Origin: Nocardioides panacis
GTDB lineage: Bacteria; Actinomycetota; Actinomycetes; Propionibacteriales; Nocardioidaceae
Length of the DNA: 64,000 nucleotides
NCBI RefSeq assembly: GCF_019039255.1
Contig: NZ_CP077062.1
Span: forward strand, 3,472,001-3,536,000
Direction of reading: 5' to 3'
Shown here in pieces: positions 37,607 to 46,060 of this stretch. The notes under the pieces were generated by a model. The model had not been told where the DNA came from. It saw only the letters and a list, made by a program, of their open reading frames with translations, and did not search any database. The first letter of the stretch is position 1, and each line of letters opens with the position of its first letter. Made by a program: the position numbers and the translations under genes.

Positions 37607-39198
37607 TCGAGCAGCCCCATGGTGCGGCGCCGGGCCCGCTCGCGCAGCCGGCCCTTGGCGACCTTGCCGGTCACCGTGTGCGGCAGCTCGTCGACCACGT
37701 GCACCTGGGTGGGCTGCTTGAACCGGGCCAGCCGGACCGCGCAGTGCTCGCGGACCAGCTCCTCGAGCTCCGCGGCGGAGTACGACGAGGAGGGGGTCGC
37801 CTTGACGTAGGCGACGACCGCCTCGCCGGTGCGCTCGTCGGGCATCCCGATCACCGCGGCCTCGGCGACGTCGTCGACCTCCATGACGACGTCCTCCACC
37901 TCGCTGGGGTAGACGTTGAAGCCGGAGACGATCACCAGCTCCTTGAGCCGGTCGACGAGGAACAGGTCCCCGTCCCGGTCCAGGAAGCCGACGTCGCCGG
38001 TGGCGAACCAGCCCGCGGCGTCCGGGCCGTCGGTGCCGTCCGGCCAGTAGCCGCTGAACAGGTTGGCACCGCGGACCCAGATCTCGCCGGCGTCCTCCCC
38101 CTCGGGGGCGTGGCCGCCCTCGTCGACCAGCCGGATCTCGATGCCGGGCAGCGCCGCGCCGACCGACCCGGGCTTGGCCGTGGCGCTGCACAGCGTGGAG
38201 GTGACCACCGGCGCGGCCTCGGTGAGGCCGTAGCCCTGCTGCACCGCGAGTCCGGTGCGCTGCTCGAAGAAGGTGACCAGCTCGCGGGACAGCGGCGCGG
38301 ACCCGGAGAGCACCAGCCGCACCCCGGACAGCCGCTCGCCCAGGTCGTGGACGGCCTGCCAGTAGGCGAACACCGGCGGCGCGACAGGGAGCACCGTGAC
38401 CGCCTCGGCCTCGATGACCGTCAGCGACTCCTCCATGTCGAAGCCGTTGACCAGCACCAGCCGGGCCCGCTGGTGCAGGACCTGGCCGAGCACCGCGTTG
38501 AGCCCGTAGACGTGGAACAGCGGCAGCACGCCGAACACCACGTCGTCGCCGGTGAGCATCGGCGGGTCGATCCGCGCCGCCTGCTCGACGTTCGCGAGCA
38601 GCGCCCGGTGGGTCAGCATCGCGGCCCGCGGGCGGCCCGACGTGCCGGAGGTGTAGAGCAGCACGGCCAGCCGCTCGGGGTCGGCGGTGACCGGGGCGTC
38701 GGTGCCCACGGCGGCCAGCAGGTCGGCGTACGACCGCTCGCCCGGGACCGTCGGGGCGCCGACCACCACCACGCGGGGTACGGCGGTCCGGCGGCGCAGC
38801 TCCTCGTCGGCACCCACCAGGGCGTCCTCGAGCCCGGCGACCGCCTGCCGCACGGTGGTCAGCGTGGCGGCGTCCGCGACGACCACGCGGGCGCCGCAGT
38901 CGGCGACCAGGCGGACCAGCTCGCCGGTGGCGGAGCGCGGGTTGACCGGGACGGCGACCAGCCCCGCGCGCAGCACGCCGAGGTAGCTGGTCACGAACTC
39001 GGTGCGGTTGCCCAGCGCGATCACGACCCGGTAGCCGGCCACCAGGCCCTGGGCGTTGAGGCCGCGGGCGACCTGGTCGACCTCGGCGTCGAGCTCGGCC
39101 CAGGTGACCCGCCGGCCGGAGCCGGCCTCCACCAGGGCGACCCGGTCCGGGGCCTCGGCGGCCGCACGGGTCAGGAGGTCGGCGAGATGGGCGCTCAC
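37603..39198 (-). CDS. Long-chain acyl-CoA synthetase-like AMP-dependent ligase
   Basis: 531-aa AMP-forming ligase. Core motifs are LLYTSGTSGRPRAAMLTH, GYGLTEAAPVV, the hinge WFATGDVGFLDRDG, and the catalytic Lys in HTVTGKVAKGRLRE. Domain order and length fit fatty-acyl-CoA synthetases. GTG 39198 begins VSAHLADLLTRAAAEAP. It is coupled to the glutaredoxin-like gene. Substrate is not readable; a MenE role is unlikely because a better menE sits with menC and menD. Confidence 0.87.
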   Translation of the reverse strand: MSAHLADLLTRAAAEAPDRVALVEAGSGRRVTWAELDAEVDQVARGLNAQGLVAGYRVVIALGNRTEFVTSYLGVLRAGLVAVPVNPRSATGELVRLVADCGARVVVADAATLTTVRQAVAGLEDALVGADEELRRRTAVPRVVVVGAPTVPGERSYADLLAAVGTDAPVTADPERLAVLLYTSGTSGRPRAAMLTHRALLANVEQAARIDPPMLTGDDVVFGVLPLFHVYGLNAVLGQVLHQRARLVLVNGFDMEESLTVIEAEAVTVLPVAPPVFAYWQAVHDLGERLSGVRLVLSGSAPLSRELVTFFEQRTGLAVQQGYGLTEAAPVVTSTLCSATAKPGSVGAALPGIEIRLVDEGGHAPEGEDAGEIWVRGANLFSGYWPDGTDGPDAAGWFATGDVGFLDRDGDLFLVDRLKELVIVSGFNVYPSEVEDVVMEVDDVAEAAVIGMPDERTGEAVVAYVKATPSSSYSAAELEELVREHCAVRLARFKQPTQVHVVDELPHTVTGKVAKGRLRERARRRTMGLLE

Positions 39199-39239
39199 AG
39201 CGGTGAGTCTCGCACAGCCGAGGGGCCCCTCCCGCCCAC

Positions 39240-39245
39240 TAGGGT
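39240..39245 (+). promoter_or_regulatory. -10 element TAGGGT of the SerB1-like gene, leaderless type
   Basis: TAGGGT is followed by six bases and then GTG 39252; no ribosome site is visible. Confidence 0.45.
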
Positions 39246-39251
39246 TGCGGT

Positions 39252-40160
39252 GTGAACGCCCCAGCACCGGCCGGGCGACGGCCCCCGCGACGCGACAAGC
39301 CGCGTCCCGACCTGCGCAGCCGCTCGGCCCTCGCCGGCGAGGCCTCGGCCGCCGCCGCCGAGGTGGAGAGCTCGCTGCAGACCCCCCCGGACCCGCAGGT
39401 CGCGGCGTTCTTCGACGTCGACAACACGATCATGCAGGGCGCCTCGATCTTCCACCTCGCCCGCGGGCTGCACCGCCGTGAGTTCTTCACGACCCGCGAC
39501 ATCCTGGGCGCCGCGTGGAAGCAGGCCTACTTCCGGATCGTCGGCGTCGAGGACCCCGAGCACGTCGCCGAGGCCCGCGCCTCGGCGCTGGCGTTCATCA
39601 AGGGCCACCCGGTCAGCGAGCTCGAGGAGCTCAGCGAGGAGATCTTCGACGAGGCGATGGCGCACCGGATCTGGCCCGGGACCCGCGCCCTCGCCCAGAT
39701 GCACCTCGACCAGGGGCAGCGGGTGTGGCTGGTCACCGCGGCGCCCGTGGAGATCGCCCGGATCATCGCCGGCCGGCTCGGCCTGACCGGTGCGATGGGC
39801 ACCGTGTCCGAGCACGTCGACGGCGTCTACACCGGCCGCCTGGTCGGCGACCTGCTGCACGGGCCCGCCAAGGCAGAGGCCGTGCGGGCGCTCGCGGAGC
39901 GCGAGGGCCTCGACCTGTCCCGGTGCTCGGCGTACTCCGACTCCTACAACGACCTGCCGATGCTCAGCCTGGTCGGGGACCCGTGCGTGATCAACCCGGA
40001 CGCCCGGCTCCTCGACCACGCGCGGGCCGAGGGGTGGCGGGTGCGCGACTACCGGACCGGGCGCAAGGCCGCCCGCGCCGGGCTGCTGACCGCGGGCCTG
40101 GCGGGCGCCGCCACCGGCAGCGTCGCGGCGGCGGTCGCCCTGCGGCGCAGGGTCCGCTGA
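39252..40160 (+). CDS. HAD-IB family phosphatase (SerB1-like) with C-terminal membrane anchor
   Basis: 302-aa HAD hydrolase. Motif I is [15 protein letters not shown] (nucleophile Asp in DVDNT), motif II is [11 protein letters not shown], and motif III/IV is [13 protein letters not shown] helical cap follows motif I. The C-terminal [22 protein letters not shown] is probably a membrane helix. It is the Rv0505c/SerB1 positional counterpart; some relatives act on phosphoserine or lysophospholipids, so substrate is open. A C7 run at 39382-39388 is read in frame as Thr-Pro-Pro and is genuine. The N-terminal ~40 residues are basic and Pro-rich. Confidence 0.87.
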   Translation: MNAPAPAGRRPPRRDKPRPDLRSRSALAGEASAAAAEVESSLQTPPDPQVAAFFDVDNTIMQGASIFHLARGLHRREFFTTRDILGAAWKQAYFRIVGVEDPEHVAEARASALAFIKGHPVSELEELSEEIFDEAMAHRIWPGTRALAQMHLDQGQRVWLVTAAPVEIARIIAGRLGLTGAMGTVSEHVDGVYTGRLVGDLLHGPAKAEAVRALAEREGLDLSRCSAYSDSYNDLPMLSLVGDPCVINPDARLLDHARAEGWRVRDYRTGRKAARAGLLTAGLAGAATGSVAAAVALRRRVR

Positions 40161-40245
40161 GCCGGGTGCGCGCCGCCCCGCACCGGTGGCACAATCGGTG
40201 TGACCCTGCCCACAGTGGCTGATGCCGACCGAAGTTACTCACCGG

Positions 40246-40274
40246 TTCACAAACCGCATCTCCCGCCCTACTCT
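40246..40274 (+). promoter_or_regulatory. Promoter of the BldN-type sigma gene
   Basis: TTCACA (40246-40251) and TACTCT (40269-40274) are separated by 17 bp. Transcription would start near 40281, giving a leader of about 45 nt with a GGGGAGGG ribosome site. Confidence 0.55.
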
Positions 40275-40327
40275 GGACGGGTCACGTGGGGGAGGCCGGC
40301 CGACGTGCAGCCGGGGAGGGAGCTCGA

Positions 40328-41125
40328 TTGTTCACGCGCGACGACGACTTCCGGCGTGGCTTCACGGAGCTGCGGCTGGCGCTGCAGCATGCGCTCGACC
40401 CGGCGACGGCACTGGCGCCGGCGGTCGCCGGCGGGGTCACGGTGCAGCGACCCTGGCTGCTCTCCGAGGCCGTCGGGCTCGACCCGCGGCCGTCCCGGGC
40501 GTCCGGCAGCGGCGCCTCCGGGCCCGCGGGCCCCGACGACGCCGACCTGGCGGTCTCCTCCGAGGTCGACCAGGCGGAGGCCGACCGGCTGATCGCCCTC
40601 GTCGAGCTCGCCCGCGGCGGTGACTGCGACGCGTTCGGGCTGCTCTACGACCACTACCACGTCGCTGTCTACCGCTTCGTCTACTACCGCGTCGGCTCGG
40701 TGGCCCTGGCCGAGGACCTCACCTCGGAGTGCTTCTTCCGGGCGCTGCGCAGCATGGGCTCGTTCCGCTGGCAGGGCAAGGACTTCGGCGCCTGGCTGAT
40801 GACCATCGCCCGCAACCTCACCACCGACCACTTCAAGGCCGGGCGCACCCGGCTGGAGTTCGCGACCGAGGACATGAGCCCGCACGACCGGTCGACCGAG
40901 GGGCCGGAGGGCTCGGTCCTCGCGGCGCTGACCAACGAGGCCCTGCTGACCGCGCTCACCGAGCTGCCCCACGAGCAGCAGGAGTGCCTGGTCATGCGGT
41001 TCCTCCAGGGCCTCTCGATCGCGGAGACCGCCCAGGTGCTCGGCCGCAGCGAGGGCGCGGTCAAGCAGCTCCAGCTGCGCGGCGTCCGCAACCTCGCCAA
41101 GCTGCTCCCCGAGGACCTCCGGTGA
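40328..41125 (+). CDS. bldN: ECF RNA polymerase sigma factor, BldN family
   Basis: 265-aa sigma factor. Regions 2 (from about residue 90: FGLLYDHYHVAVYRFVYYRVG, with SFRWQGKDFGAWLMTIARN) and 4 (LPHEQQECLVMRFLQGLSIAETAQVLGRS) are complete. A ~88-residue N-terminal extension precedes region 2; Streptomyces BldN is made as a pro-protein with a similar extension. TTG 40328 is chosen because GGGGAGGG sits 7 bases upstream. The DUF5667/RsbN-type gene follows. Position beside rex-hem matches S. coelicolor bldN. Targets in this organism are unknown. Confidence 0.87.
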   Translation: MFTRDDDFRRGFTELRLALQHALDPATALAPAVAGGVTVQRPWLLSEAVGLDPRPSRASGSGASGPAGPDDADLAVSSEVDQAEADRLIALVELARGGDCDAFGLLYDHYHVAVYRFVYYRVGSVALAEDLTSECFFRALRSMGSFRWQGKDFGAWLMTIARNLTTDHFKAGRTRLEFATEDMSPHDRSTEGPEGSVLAALTNEALLTALTELPHEQQECLVMRFLQGLSIAETAQVLGRSEGAVKQLQLRGVRNLAKLLPEDLR

Positions 41126-41243
41126 CCGGCCGGCCCTGCCGGGCCGCAGGCTCCGGTCTGGTCCGGGGCGCGGCCGTAACCTCGCAGCCGTCCGGGTCGT
41201 TGTCCCCTACGACCCACCCGACCCGTCTCGAAGGACGCTCGCG

Positions 41244-42446
41244 ATGACCACCCTGTTCCGCTCCCGGCGCGCCGAGGAGTTCGCCGCGCGCGTGGACGGC
41301 ACGGGCACCCTGCGGGCGGCGAGCGACCCCGGCACCGAGCGGCTCCTCGGCGTCGCCGAGCTGCTCCGGGTGCGGGCCGCCGGGGACACCGGCGCCACCC
41401 CCCGCGACGCGTTCGCCGCGGAGCTCCGCGAGCGGCTGATGGCCGAGGCCGCGACCGTCCTGACCCCCCAGCACGCCGCGCTCGCCCTCCCGCCCCGCAC
41501 GCGCGGCAAGCGGGAGCGCCGGCTGGTGGCCGTGGCCACCGCGACGGTCCTGCTCGGCGGCACGGCCGGGATGGCCACCGCAGCCCAGGACGCGATGCCC
41601 GGTGAGGTGCTCTACCCGGTCAAGCGCGGCATCGAGCAGGCCGAGGCGGGACTGTCCCTCGGCTCCGCGGCCCGCGGGCGCGACCTGCTGCACCAGGCCA
41701 CCGGCCGGCTCGGCGAGGCCGGCCGGCTCGTGGACCGCGACCCCTCCACCGCGACGCTCCAGGTGCCCGGCACGATCTCGACGTTCACCGCCCAGGCCAC
41801 CCGCGGCTCCGACCTGCTGCTGGCGTCCTACGCGGCCGACGGCGACCCGGCGACGGTCGGCACGGTGCGCGAGTTCGCGGCGGCCAGCCTGTCCGCGGTC
41901 ACGGCGCTGACCCGGACCGCCCCGGAGGAGGCCCAGCCCGCCCTGCGGGACGCCGCGCTCGCGCTGCGCGACATCGACACCCGGGCCGGCCGGCTCTGCG
42001 ACAGCTGCGCCGACCTGCCGGCCCTGAACCTGCCCCAGGCGTTCCTGGCGTCCGCGGAGGTGCACCGCGCGATGCACCGCGTCGAGGTCGCCGGCCTGGA
42101 CAACAGCCACCCGGTGATCGCCGACAAGCAGGCGCTGCGCACCGCGCTCAGGCAGGCCGCGCCGCGACGTACGACGACGGGTGGCGGGACGCAGTCCTCC
42201 GCCGGCGCGGTCCCGCAGCCCCCGGCGGCCACCCCCGCGGTGCCCGGCGCGAGCGACGTCCCCGCCGTGCCGTCGGCGCCCAGCACCTCGAAGGTGCCGG
42301 TGCCCCGGCTCCCGGCACCCAGCCTGCCGACCGCAGCGCCCAGCCTGCCCGGCGCGCCGCTCACGCTCGACCCCGGCGGCCTCGCCGACGGTCTGGGCGG
42401 GGTCGTGGAGACGATCCTGCCCGACCCCACGAAGCTGCTGCCCTGA
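41244..42446 (+). CDS. rsbN: DUF5667 membrane protein, RsbN-type anti-sigma factor
   Basis: 400-aa protein. The N-terminal cytoplasmic part (residues ~1-90) would bind the sigma factor; a single membrane helix lies at about 93-115 (VAVATATVLLGGTAGMATAA). The DUF5667-type motif MPGEVLYPVKRGIEQAEAGL follows at the start of the outer domain. A CDSC pair (LCDSCADLPAL) and a long Pro/Ala/Ser-rich tail complete it. It lies 118 bp after the sigma gene, the same arrangement as Streptomyces bldN-rsbN, where RsbN holds BldN inactive. Confidence 0.82.
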   Translation: MTTLFRSRRAEEFAARVDGTGTLRAASDPGTERLLGVAELLRVRAAGDTGATPRDAFAAELRERLMAEAATVLTPQHAALALPPRTRGKRERRLVAVATATVLLGGTAGMATAAQDAMPGEVLYPVKRGIEQAEAGLSLGSAARGRDLLHQATGRLGEAGRLVDRDPSTATLQVPGTISTFTAQATRGSDLLLASYAADGDPATVGTVREFAAASLSAVTALTRTAPEEAQPALRDAALALRDIDTRAGRLCDSCADLPALNLPQAFLASAEVHRAMHRVEVAGLDNSHPVIADKQALRTALRQAAPRRTTTGGGTQSSAGAVPQPPAATPAVPGASDVPAVPSAPSTSKVPVPRLPAPSLPTAAPSLPGAPLTLDPGGLADGLGGVVETILPDPTKLLP

Positions 42447-42467
42447 GCCGACGGCCCCGTCGGCGCC

Positions 42468-43613
42468 TCAGTAGAAGACCGACCGCCGCTGCATGAGCAG
42501 GGTGTAGAGCGTCTGCTGGATGGTCTCCCGGACCTGGTCGGTCACGTTGAACACCAGCATCGGGTCCTCGGCGGCACCCTCGTCGTAGGAGTCGGTGCGG
42601 ATCGGCTCGCCGAACTCGATCAGCCACTTCGACGGCAGCGGGACCAGGCCCAGCGGCCCGAGCAGCGGGAAGAACGGCGTGATCGGCAGGTACGGGATGC
42701 CGAGCAGCCGGGCCAGCGCGGGCACGTTGCCGACCAGCGGGTAGATCTCCTCCGCGCCCACCACGGAGCACGGGATGATCGGCACGCCGGTGCGGATCGC
42801 CGCGGACACGAAGCCGCCGCGGCCGAAGCGCTGCAGCTTGTAGCGGTCGGAGTAGGGCTTGCCGATGCCCTTGAACCCCTCGGGCCAGACGCCGACGAGC
42901 TCGCCGCCGCAGAGCATCCGCTGGGCGTCCTCGTTGCAGGCCAGCGTGGCGCCGCCCTTGCGGGCCAGCTCGCCGATCACCGGCAGGTTGAACACCAGGT
43001 CGGCGCCGAGCGGCCGCAGGTTGCGCCCGGTCGCGTCGTGGATCGACACCATCGTCACGAGGCCGTCCATGGGGACCGTGCCGGAGTGGTTGGACACCAC
43101 CAGCGCGCCGCCCTCGGTGGGGATGTTCTCCGCGCCCCGGACCTCGACCCGGAACCACTTCTGCGCGATCGGGCGTACGGCGGCCAGCAGGAACCGCTCG
43201 GTCACCTCGGCGTCGAAGCCGTACTCGTCGACCTCGAAGTCGCCGGTGACCCGGCGGCGCAGGAACGCCAGGAGCTCGGCGAGGCGCGGCTCCCACCGGT
43301 CACCGAAGACCTCGCGCGCGGCACCGCTCAGGGCCTCGAGCCAGTCGCCGACCGGGATCCCGCCGGACGGGCGGCGCTCCGCGACCGACTCCGCGCGGGG
43401 GGCTGCCGGGTCCGGCACGGCGTGCGGAGCCTGCTGCTCGGTGGCCTCTGGGGCGTCGTCCGCCGGCGCGGGGGCCGGGGTCGGCCTCGGGGCGGCCTTC
43501 TTGCGCGCCGCCGGACCCGCGAGGTTGCGGGCGGCCGACGAGGGCCGCGCACTGCCGCTGCCGCGACCCGGACGACCGCGCGTGCCGAGCGGGATCACCT
43601 CCGCGTCACCCAC
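42468..43613 (-). CDS. 1-acyl-sn-glycerol-3-phosphate acyltransferase-like protein
   Basis: PlsC-type acyltransferase of 381 aa (Rv0502 position). The catalytic motif is VVSNHSGTVPMDG (His with Asp six residues on, one more than the classic HxxxxD), then GVWPEGFKG and TGVPIIPCSVVGAEE. The first ~110 residues are Pro/Ala-rich and probably disordered. GTG 43613 is preferred over 43622 because GGGAGG is then 8 bases upstream. Its start overlaps the end of the SDR gene. Substrate (phospholipid, glycolipid) unknown. Confidence 0.87.
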   Translation of the reverse strand: MGDAEVIPLGTRGRPGRGSGSARPSSAARNLAGPAARKKAAPRPTPAPAPADDAPEATEQQAPHAVPDPAAPRAESVAERRPSGGIPVGDWLEALSGAAREVFGDRWEPRLAELLAFLRRRVTGDFEVDEYGFDAEVTERFLLAAVRPIAQKWFRVEVRGAENIPTEGGALVVSNHSGTVPMDGLVTMVSIHDATGRNLRPLGADLVFNLPVIGELARKGGATLACNEDAQRMLCGGELVGVWPEGFKGIGKPYSDRYKLQRFGRGGFVSAAIRTGVPIIPCSVVGAEEIYPLVGNVPALARLLGIPYLPITPFFPLLGPLGLVPLPSKWLIEFGEPIRTDSYDEGAAEDPMLVFNVTDQVRETIQQTLYTLLMQRRSVFY

Positions 43614-44613
43614 GGGAGGCACCTCCCAGCAGCGCGGCCGCGGACGGCAGCGCGCTCGGGGCGATCGAGCGGGACAGGTCGGCGAACGCCTCCGCCGTCG
43701 TGTACGACGGGTGGAACCCGAGCACGGACCGCATCCGGCTGGTGTCCAGGCCGCGGCCGAACGTCAGGAAGCCGGACAGCTCGGCCTGCAGGCCCTTGAT
43801 GGCGGCCTGCCGGGACAGCGAGCCCAGCGAGCTCAGCGAGCCCAGCGCGAAGCGGGGCACCGGCACCGTGGGCCGGCCGAGCCGGCGCAGCGCCTGGGAC
43901 AGCATCAGCACCCCGTCGCCGCCGACGTTGAAGGTGCCGTGCACCCCGCCGAGCGTGGCGTGGTGCAGGGCGCCGAGCAGGTCCGTCTCGTGCAGGAACT
44001 GGAGCCGGGCGTCGTACCCGAGCACGGTGGGGACGACCGGCAGCCGGAAGTAGTGGGTCAGCGGCGAGGAGACGGTGGGGCCGACGGCGTTCGCGGCCCG
44101 CAGCATCGTCACGGCGACGTCGGGGCGCCGGCGGGCGAACCCGCGGACGTAGCCCTCGACCTCGAGGACGTCCTTGGCGTAGCCCGAGCGCGGCATCCGC
44201 TTGGCGCCCATGTCCTCGGTGAACATCGCCGGGTCGCGGCTCGAGGAGCCGTAGACCGCCGAGGAGGACTTGACCACCAGCCGCTCGAGCCCCGGCGCCT
44301 TCTGGCACGCGGCGAGCAGCTGCATGGTGCCGATGACGTTGTGCTCCTTCATCGACATCCGGCCGCCGGCCTCGTGGGGCGCGGACCGGACGCTCATGTG
44401 CACGACCGTGTCGACGTCCTGCCCGGTGATCACCTTGGCGATCACCGGGTTGCGGATGTCGGCACGGACGAAGGCCACGCTGCCGAGGTCGCCCCGCGGG
44501 GGGACGACGTCGACACCGATGACCCGCTCGACGGCGGGGTCGGCGGCGATGCGGCGCGCGAACCGTCCACCGAAGTCACGAGAGACTCCGGTGACCAGGA
44601 CGACGCGACCCAT
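43606..44613 (-). CDS. NAD-dependent epimerase/dehydratase (extended SDR)
   Basis: 335-aa Rossmann-fold SDR. The NAD-binding loop is VLVTGVSRDFGGRFARRIA and the catalytic region contains SSSAVYGSS with the Y-x3-K as SGYAKDVLEVE. Annotated as GalE2-like in relatives (Rv0501 position), but sugar specificity is not demonstrated. It lies between the bS22 gene and the acyltransferase, and this trio is conserved in actinobacteria, suggesting an envelope-related job. Confidence 0.87.
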   Translation of the reverse strand: MGRVVLVTGVSRDFGGRFARRIAADPAVERVIGVDVVPPRGDLGSVAFVRADIRNPVIAKVITGQDVDTVVHMSVRSAPHEAGGRMSMKEHNVIGTMQLLAACQKAPGLERLVVKSSSAVYGSSSRDPAMFTEDMGAKRMPRSGYAKDVLEVEGYVRGFARRRPDVAVTMLRAANAVGPTVSSPLTHYFRLPVVPTVLGYDARLQFLHETDLLGALHHATLGGVHGTFNVGGDGVLMLSQALRRLGRPTVPVPRFALGSLSSLGSLSRQAAIKGLQAELSGFLTFGRGLDTSRMRSVLGFHPSYTTAEAFADLSRSIAPSALPSAAALLGGASRG

Positions 44614-44643
44614 GAGTGCTGCCCCTGCCCCGAGCGTTCCGGG

Positions 44644-44745
44644 CTACTTGCCCTGACGACGACGCTGGATGCGCGTCTTCTTGAGCAGCTTGCGGTGCTT
44701 CTTCTTGGCCATCCGCTTGCGACGCTTCTTGACTACCGAACCCAC
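44644..44745 (-). CDS. Small basic ribosomal protein bS22 (AURKAIP1/COX24 domain)
   Basis: 33-aa protein, [19 protein letters not shown] followed by [14 protein letters not shown]; 20 of 33 residues are Lys or Arg. It is nearly identical to the mycobacterial Rv0500B product, found as the extra small-subunit protein bS22 in mycobacterial ribosomes. GTG 44745 has a GGAAGG ribosome site 7 bases upstream. It is 30 bp from the SDR gene and probably cotranscribed with it. It is easily missed because of its length. Confidence 0.93.
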   Translation of the reverse strand: MGSVVKKRRKRMAKKKHRKLLKKTRIQRRRQGK

Positions 44746-45067
44746 AGGTGGACCTTCCGGACTTCACGACGGCCCGGGGCCGACGTACTGGCTGGCGATG
44801 CACCCGATGGTGCAACTGCTGACACGGGCCGCACCGGGTTCCCCCGAGCGCGGCGCGAAGTGATCAGCCTAACCGTCGCGCGCGGCGGGGCGAAACGCGG
44901 TCGCCCGCGGCGGACCGGCGCGCTCCCCGGGGTAAAAACCTCCTGCAGCGGTGGACCGCCCCTCAAGTGCTCCGGCGGGGAGTCCGACACTCCCTGTGCG
45001 AGCCGGTGCGGTCCCGAACCCCTGAGACACCCGGCGCGCACGTGAGGCCTTGGGAGGGGCCTGACTC
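44746..45067. promoter_or_regulatory. 322-bp intergenic region with promoter for bS22-SDR-acyltransferase
   Basis: On the minus strand TTTCGC (44890-44895) and TAGGCT (44866-44871) are 18 bp apart, a plausible promoter giving a ~115-nt leader to bS22. Toward the CAP gene I see a GGGAGG ribosome site at 45053-45058 but no convincing promoter. No RNA gene or riboswitch is recognised in the rest. Confidence 0.45.
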
Positions 45068-45568
45068 ATGAACCTGAGCTCTGTGCTGCGCCCCGCGCGA
45101 AAGACCCTGGCGGCCGCCCTCGTCACCGTGGTGACCGCCACCGGACTGGTCGCCGTCGCCCCGTCCAGCGCGAGCGCCCGGACCGTCTTCCCCGCCTACT
45201 CGGCGAACGTCTACGAGCAGCAGGTCCAGTACTACGTGAACGTGCAGCGCCGGGCCCACCACCTCGCGCCGCTCTCGATGGCCACCTGCACCGACTCCGT
45301 CGCGGAGCGCTGGAGCGCCTACCTGGCCGCGCACGACGCGTTCTACCACCAGTCGATGACGCACCTGCTGAACAAGTGCAACGCGTACTACGCCGGCGAG
45401 ACCCTGGGCCGGGGCGCGATCACCCCGAAGACCCTGGTCAGCATGTGGATGCACTCCCCGCCGCACCGCGCGGTGCTGATGAGCAGCAGTCCGCGCCGGA
45501 TCGGCATCGGCGCCACCCCGAACGCCCGCGGCGAGTGGGTGGTGGCCGCGAACTTCATGCGGTTCTGA
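45068..45568 (+). CDS. Secreted CAP (SCP/PR1-like) domain protein
   Basis: 166-aa protein with a cleavable signal peptide (basic start, hydrophobic core TLAAALVTVVTATGLVAVAP, likely cut after ASA near residue 37). The mature part is a single CAP domain: N-x3-R in YYVNVQRRAHHL, the central HLL/AGE (YYAGETLGRG), and MWMHSPPHRAVLM. Two Cys (in ATCTDS and NKCNAYYA) may form a disulfide. Bacterial CAP proteins are common in the envelope and of unclear activity. A strong terminator follows. Confidence 0.88.
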   Translation: MNLSSVLRPARKTLAAALVTVVTATGLVAVAPSSASARTVFPAYSANVYEQQVQYYVNVQRRAHHLAPLSMATCTDSVAERWSAYLAAHDAFYHQSMTHLLNKCNAYYAGETLGRGAITPKTLVSMWMHSPPHRAVLMSSSPRRIGIGATPNARGEWVVAANFMRF

Positions 45569-45591
45569 CCCGCTCCTCCCTCCGCAGCGAA

Positions 45592-45620
45592 GCAGCCACC
45601 CGCCTCAGGCGGGTGGCTGC
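45592..45620. terminator. Strong bidirectional hairpin between convergent CAP and HTH genes
   Basis: Perfect 13-bp stem GCAGCCACCCGCC / GGCGGGTGGCTGC with a 3-nt loop (TCA). The plus-strand tail is TGTGGTTC, with few Ts. It lies 24 bp after the CAP stop and 47 bp after the HTH stop. Confidence 0.8.
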
Positions 45621-45666
45621 TGTGGTTCGGGGCCGACGCGGTCCGGGGTCGCCGGACCGCGCAACG

Positions 45667-45891
45667 TCAGCCGGTCTGGAAGAAGCTCTTGCGGAGGTAC
45701 TCGTTGACCGCGTCCTCGGGGACCCGGAACGAGCGTCCCACGCGGACGGCCGGAAGCTCACCGGAGTGGACCAGCCGGTAGACCGTCATCTTGGACACGC
45801 GCATGACCGTCGCGACCTCCGCGACCGTCAAGAACTTCACCTCTGAGATGTCGCCACCCGGTGTTCCGGTGGGACTGTTGTTCGAGGCCAT
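45667..45891 (-). CDS. Small excisionase-type helix-turn-helix DNA-binding protein
   Basis: 74-aa protein with a MerR/excisionase-type winged helix: EVKFLTVAEVATVMRVSKM, TVYRLVHSGELPAVRVGRSF, RVPEDAVNEYL. It is the Rv0500A positional and sequence counterpart; it resembles but is not BldC itself. ATG 45891 gives the family length; an in-frame ATG at 45915 would add eight residues. A TAGGCT -10-like hexamer lies at 45970-45975 on the minus strand, with a GC-rich leader of about 70 nt. Confidence 0.88.
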   Translation of the reverse strand: MASNNSPTGTPGGDISEVKFLTVAEVATVMRVSKMTVYRLVHSGELPAVRVGRSFRVPEDAVNEYLRKSFFQTG

Positions 45892-46060
45892 GATGCACCG
45901 CACTTTCGCGCACATGCGCCCCCCGGCTTCCCCGCCGGAGACCCTTCGTATGTGCTTCCGTGAGAGTAGAGCCTAGTGTGACTGCTGGGGAAGAGGTGAC
46001 TCCTGCCCAACATTTTGCTTTTGTCCCCGCGTGTCGGCTGGACCCGCGCCACGGGCGGCC

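Noticed and set aside
37603-39198. A second menE for the AMP ligase.
   Set aside because: Its length and motifs fit fatty-acyl-CoA synthetases, and a menE already sits with menC and menD.
39382-39388. C7 run in the SerB1-like gene, considered as another frameshift.
   Set aside because: The reading is continuous and sensible ([18 protein letters not shown]) with a supported start upstream.
45667-45891. Naming the small HTH gene bldC.
   Set aside because: The sequence matches the Rv0500A/excisionase-type group at this locus better than BldC proper.
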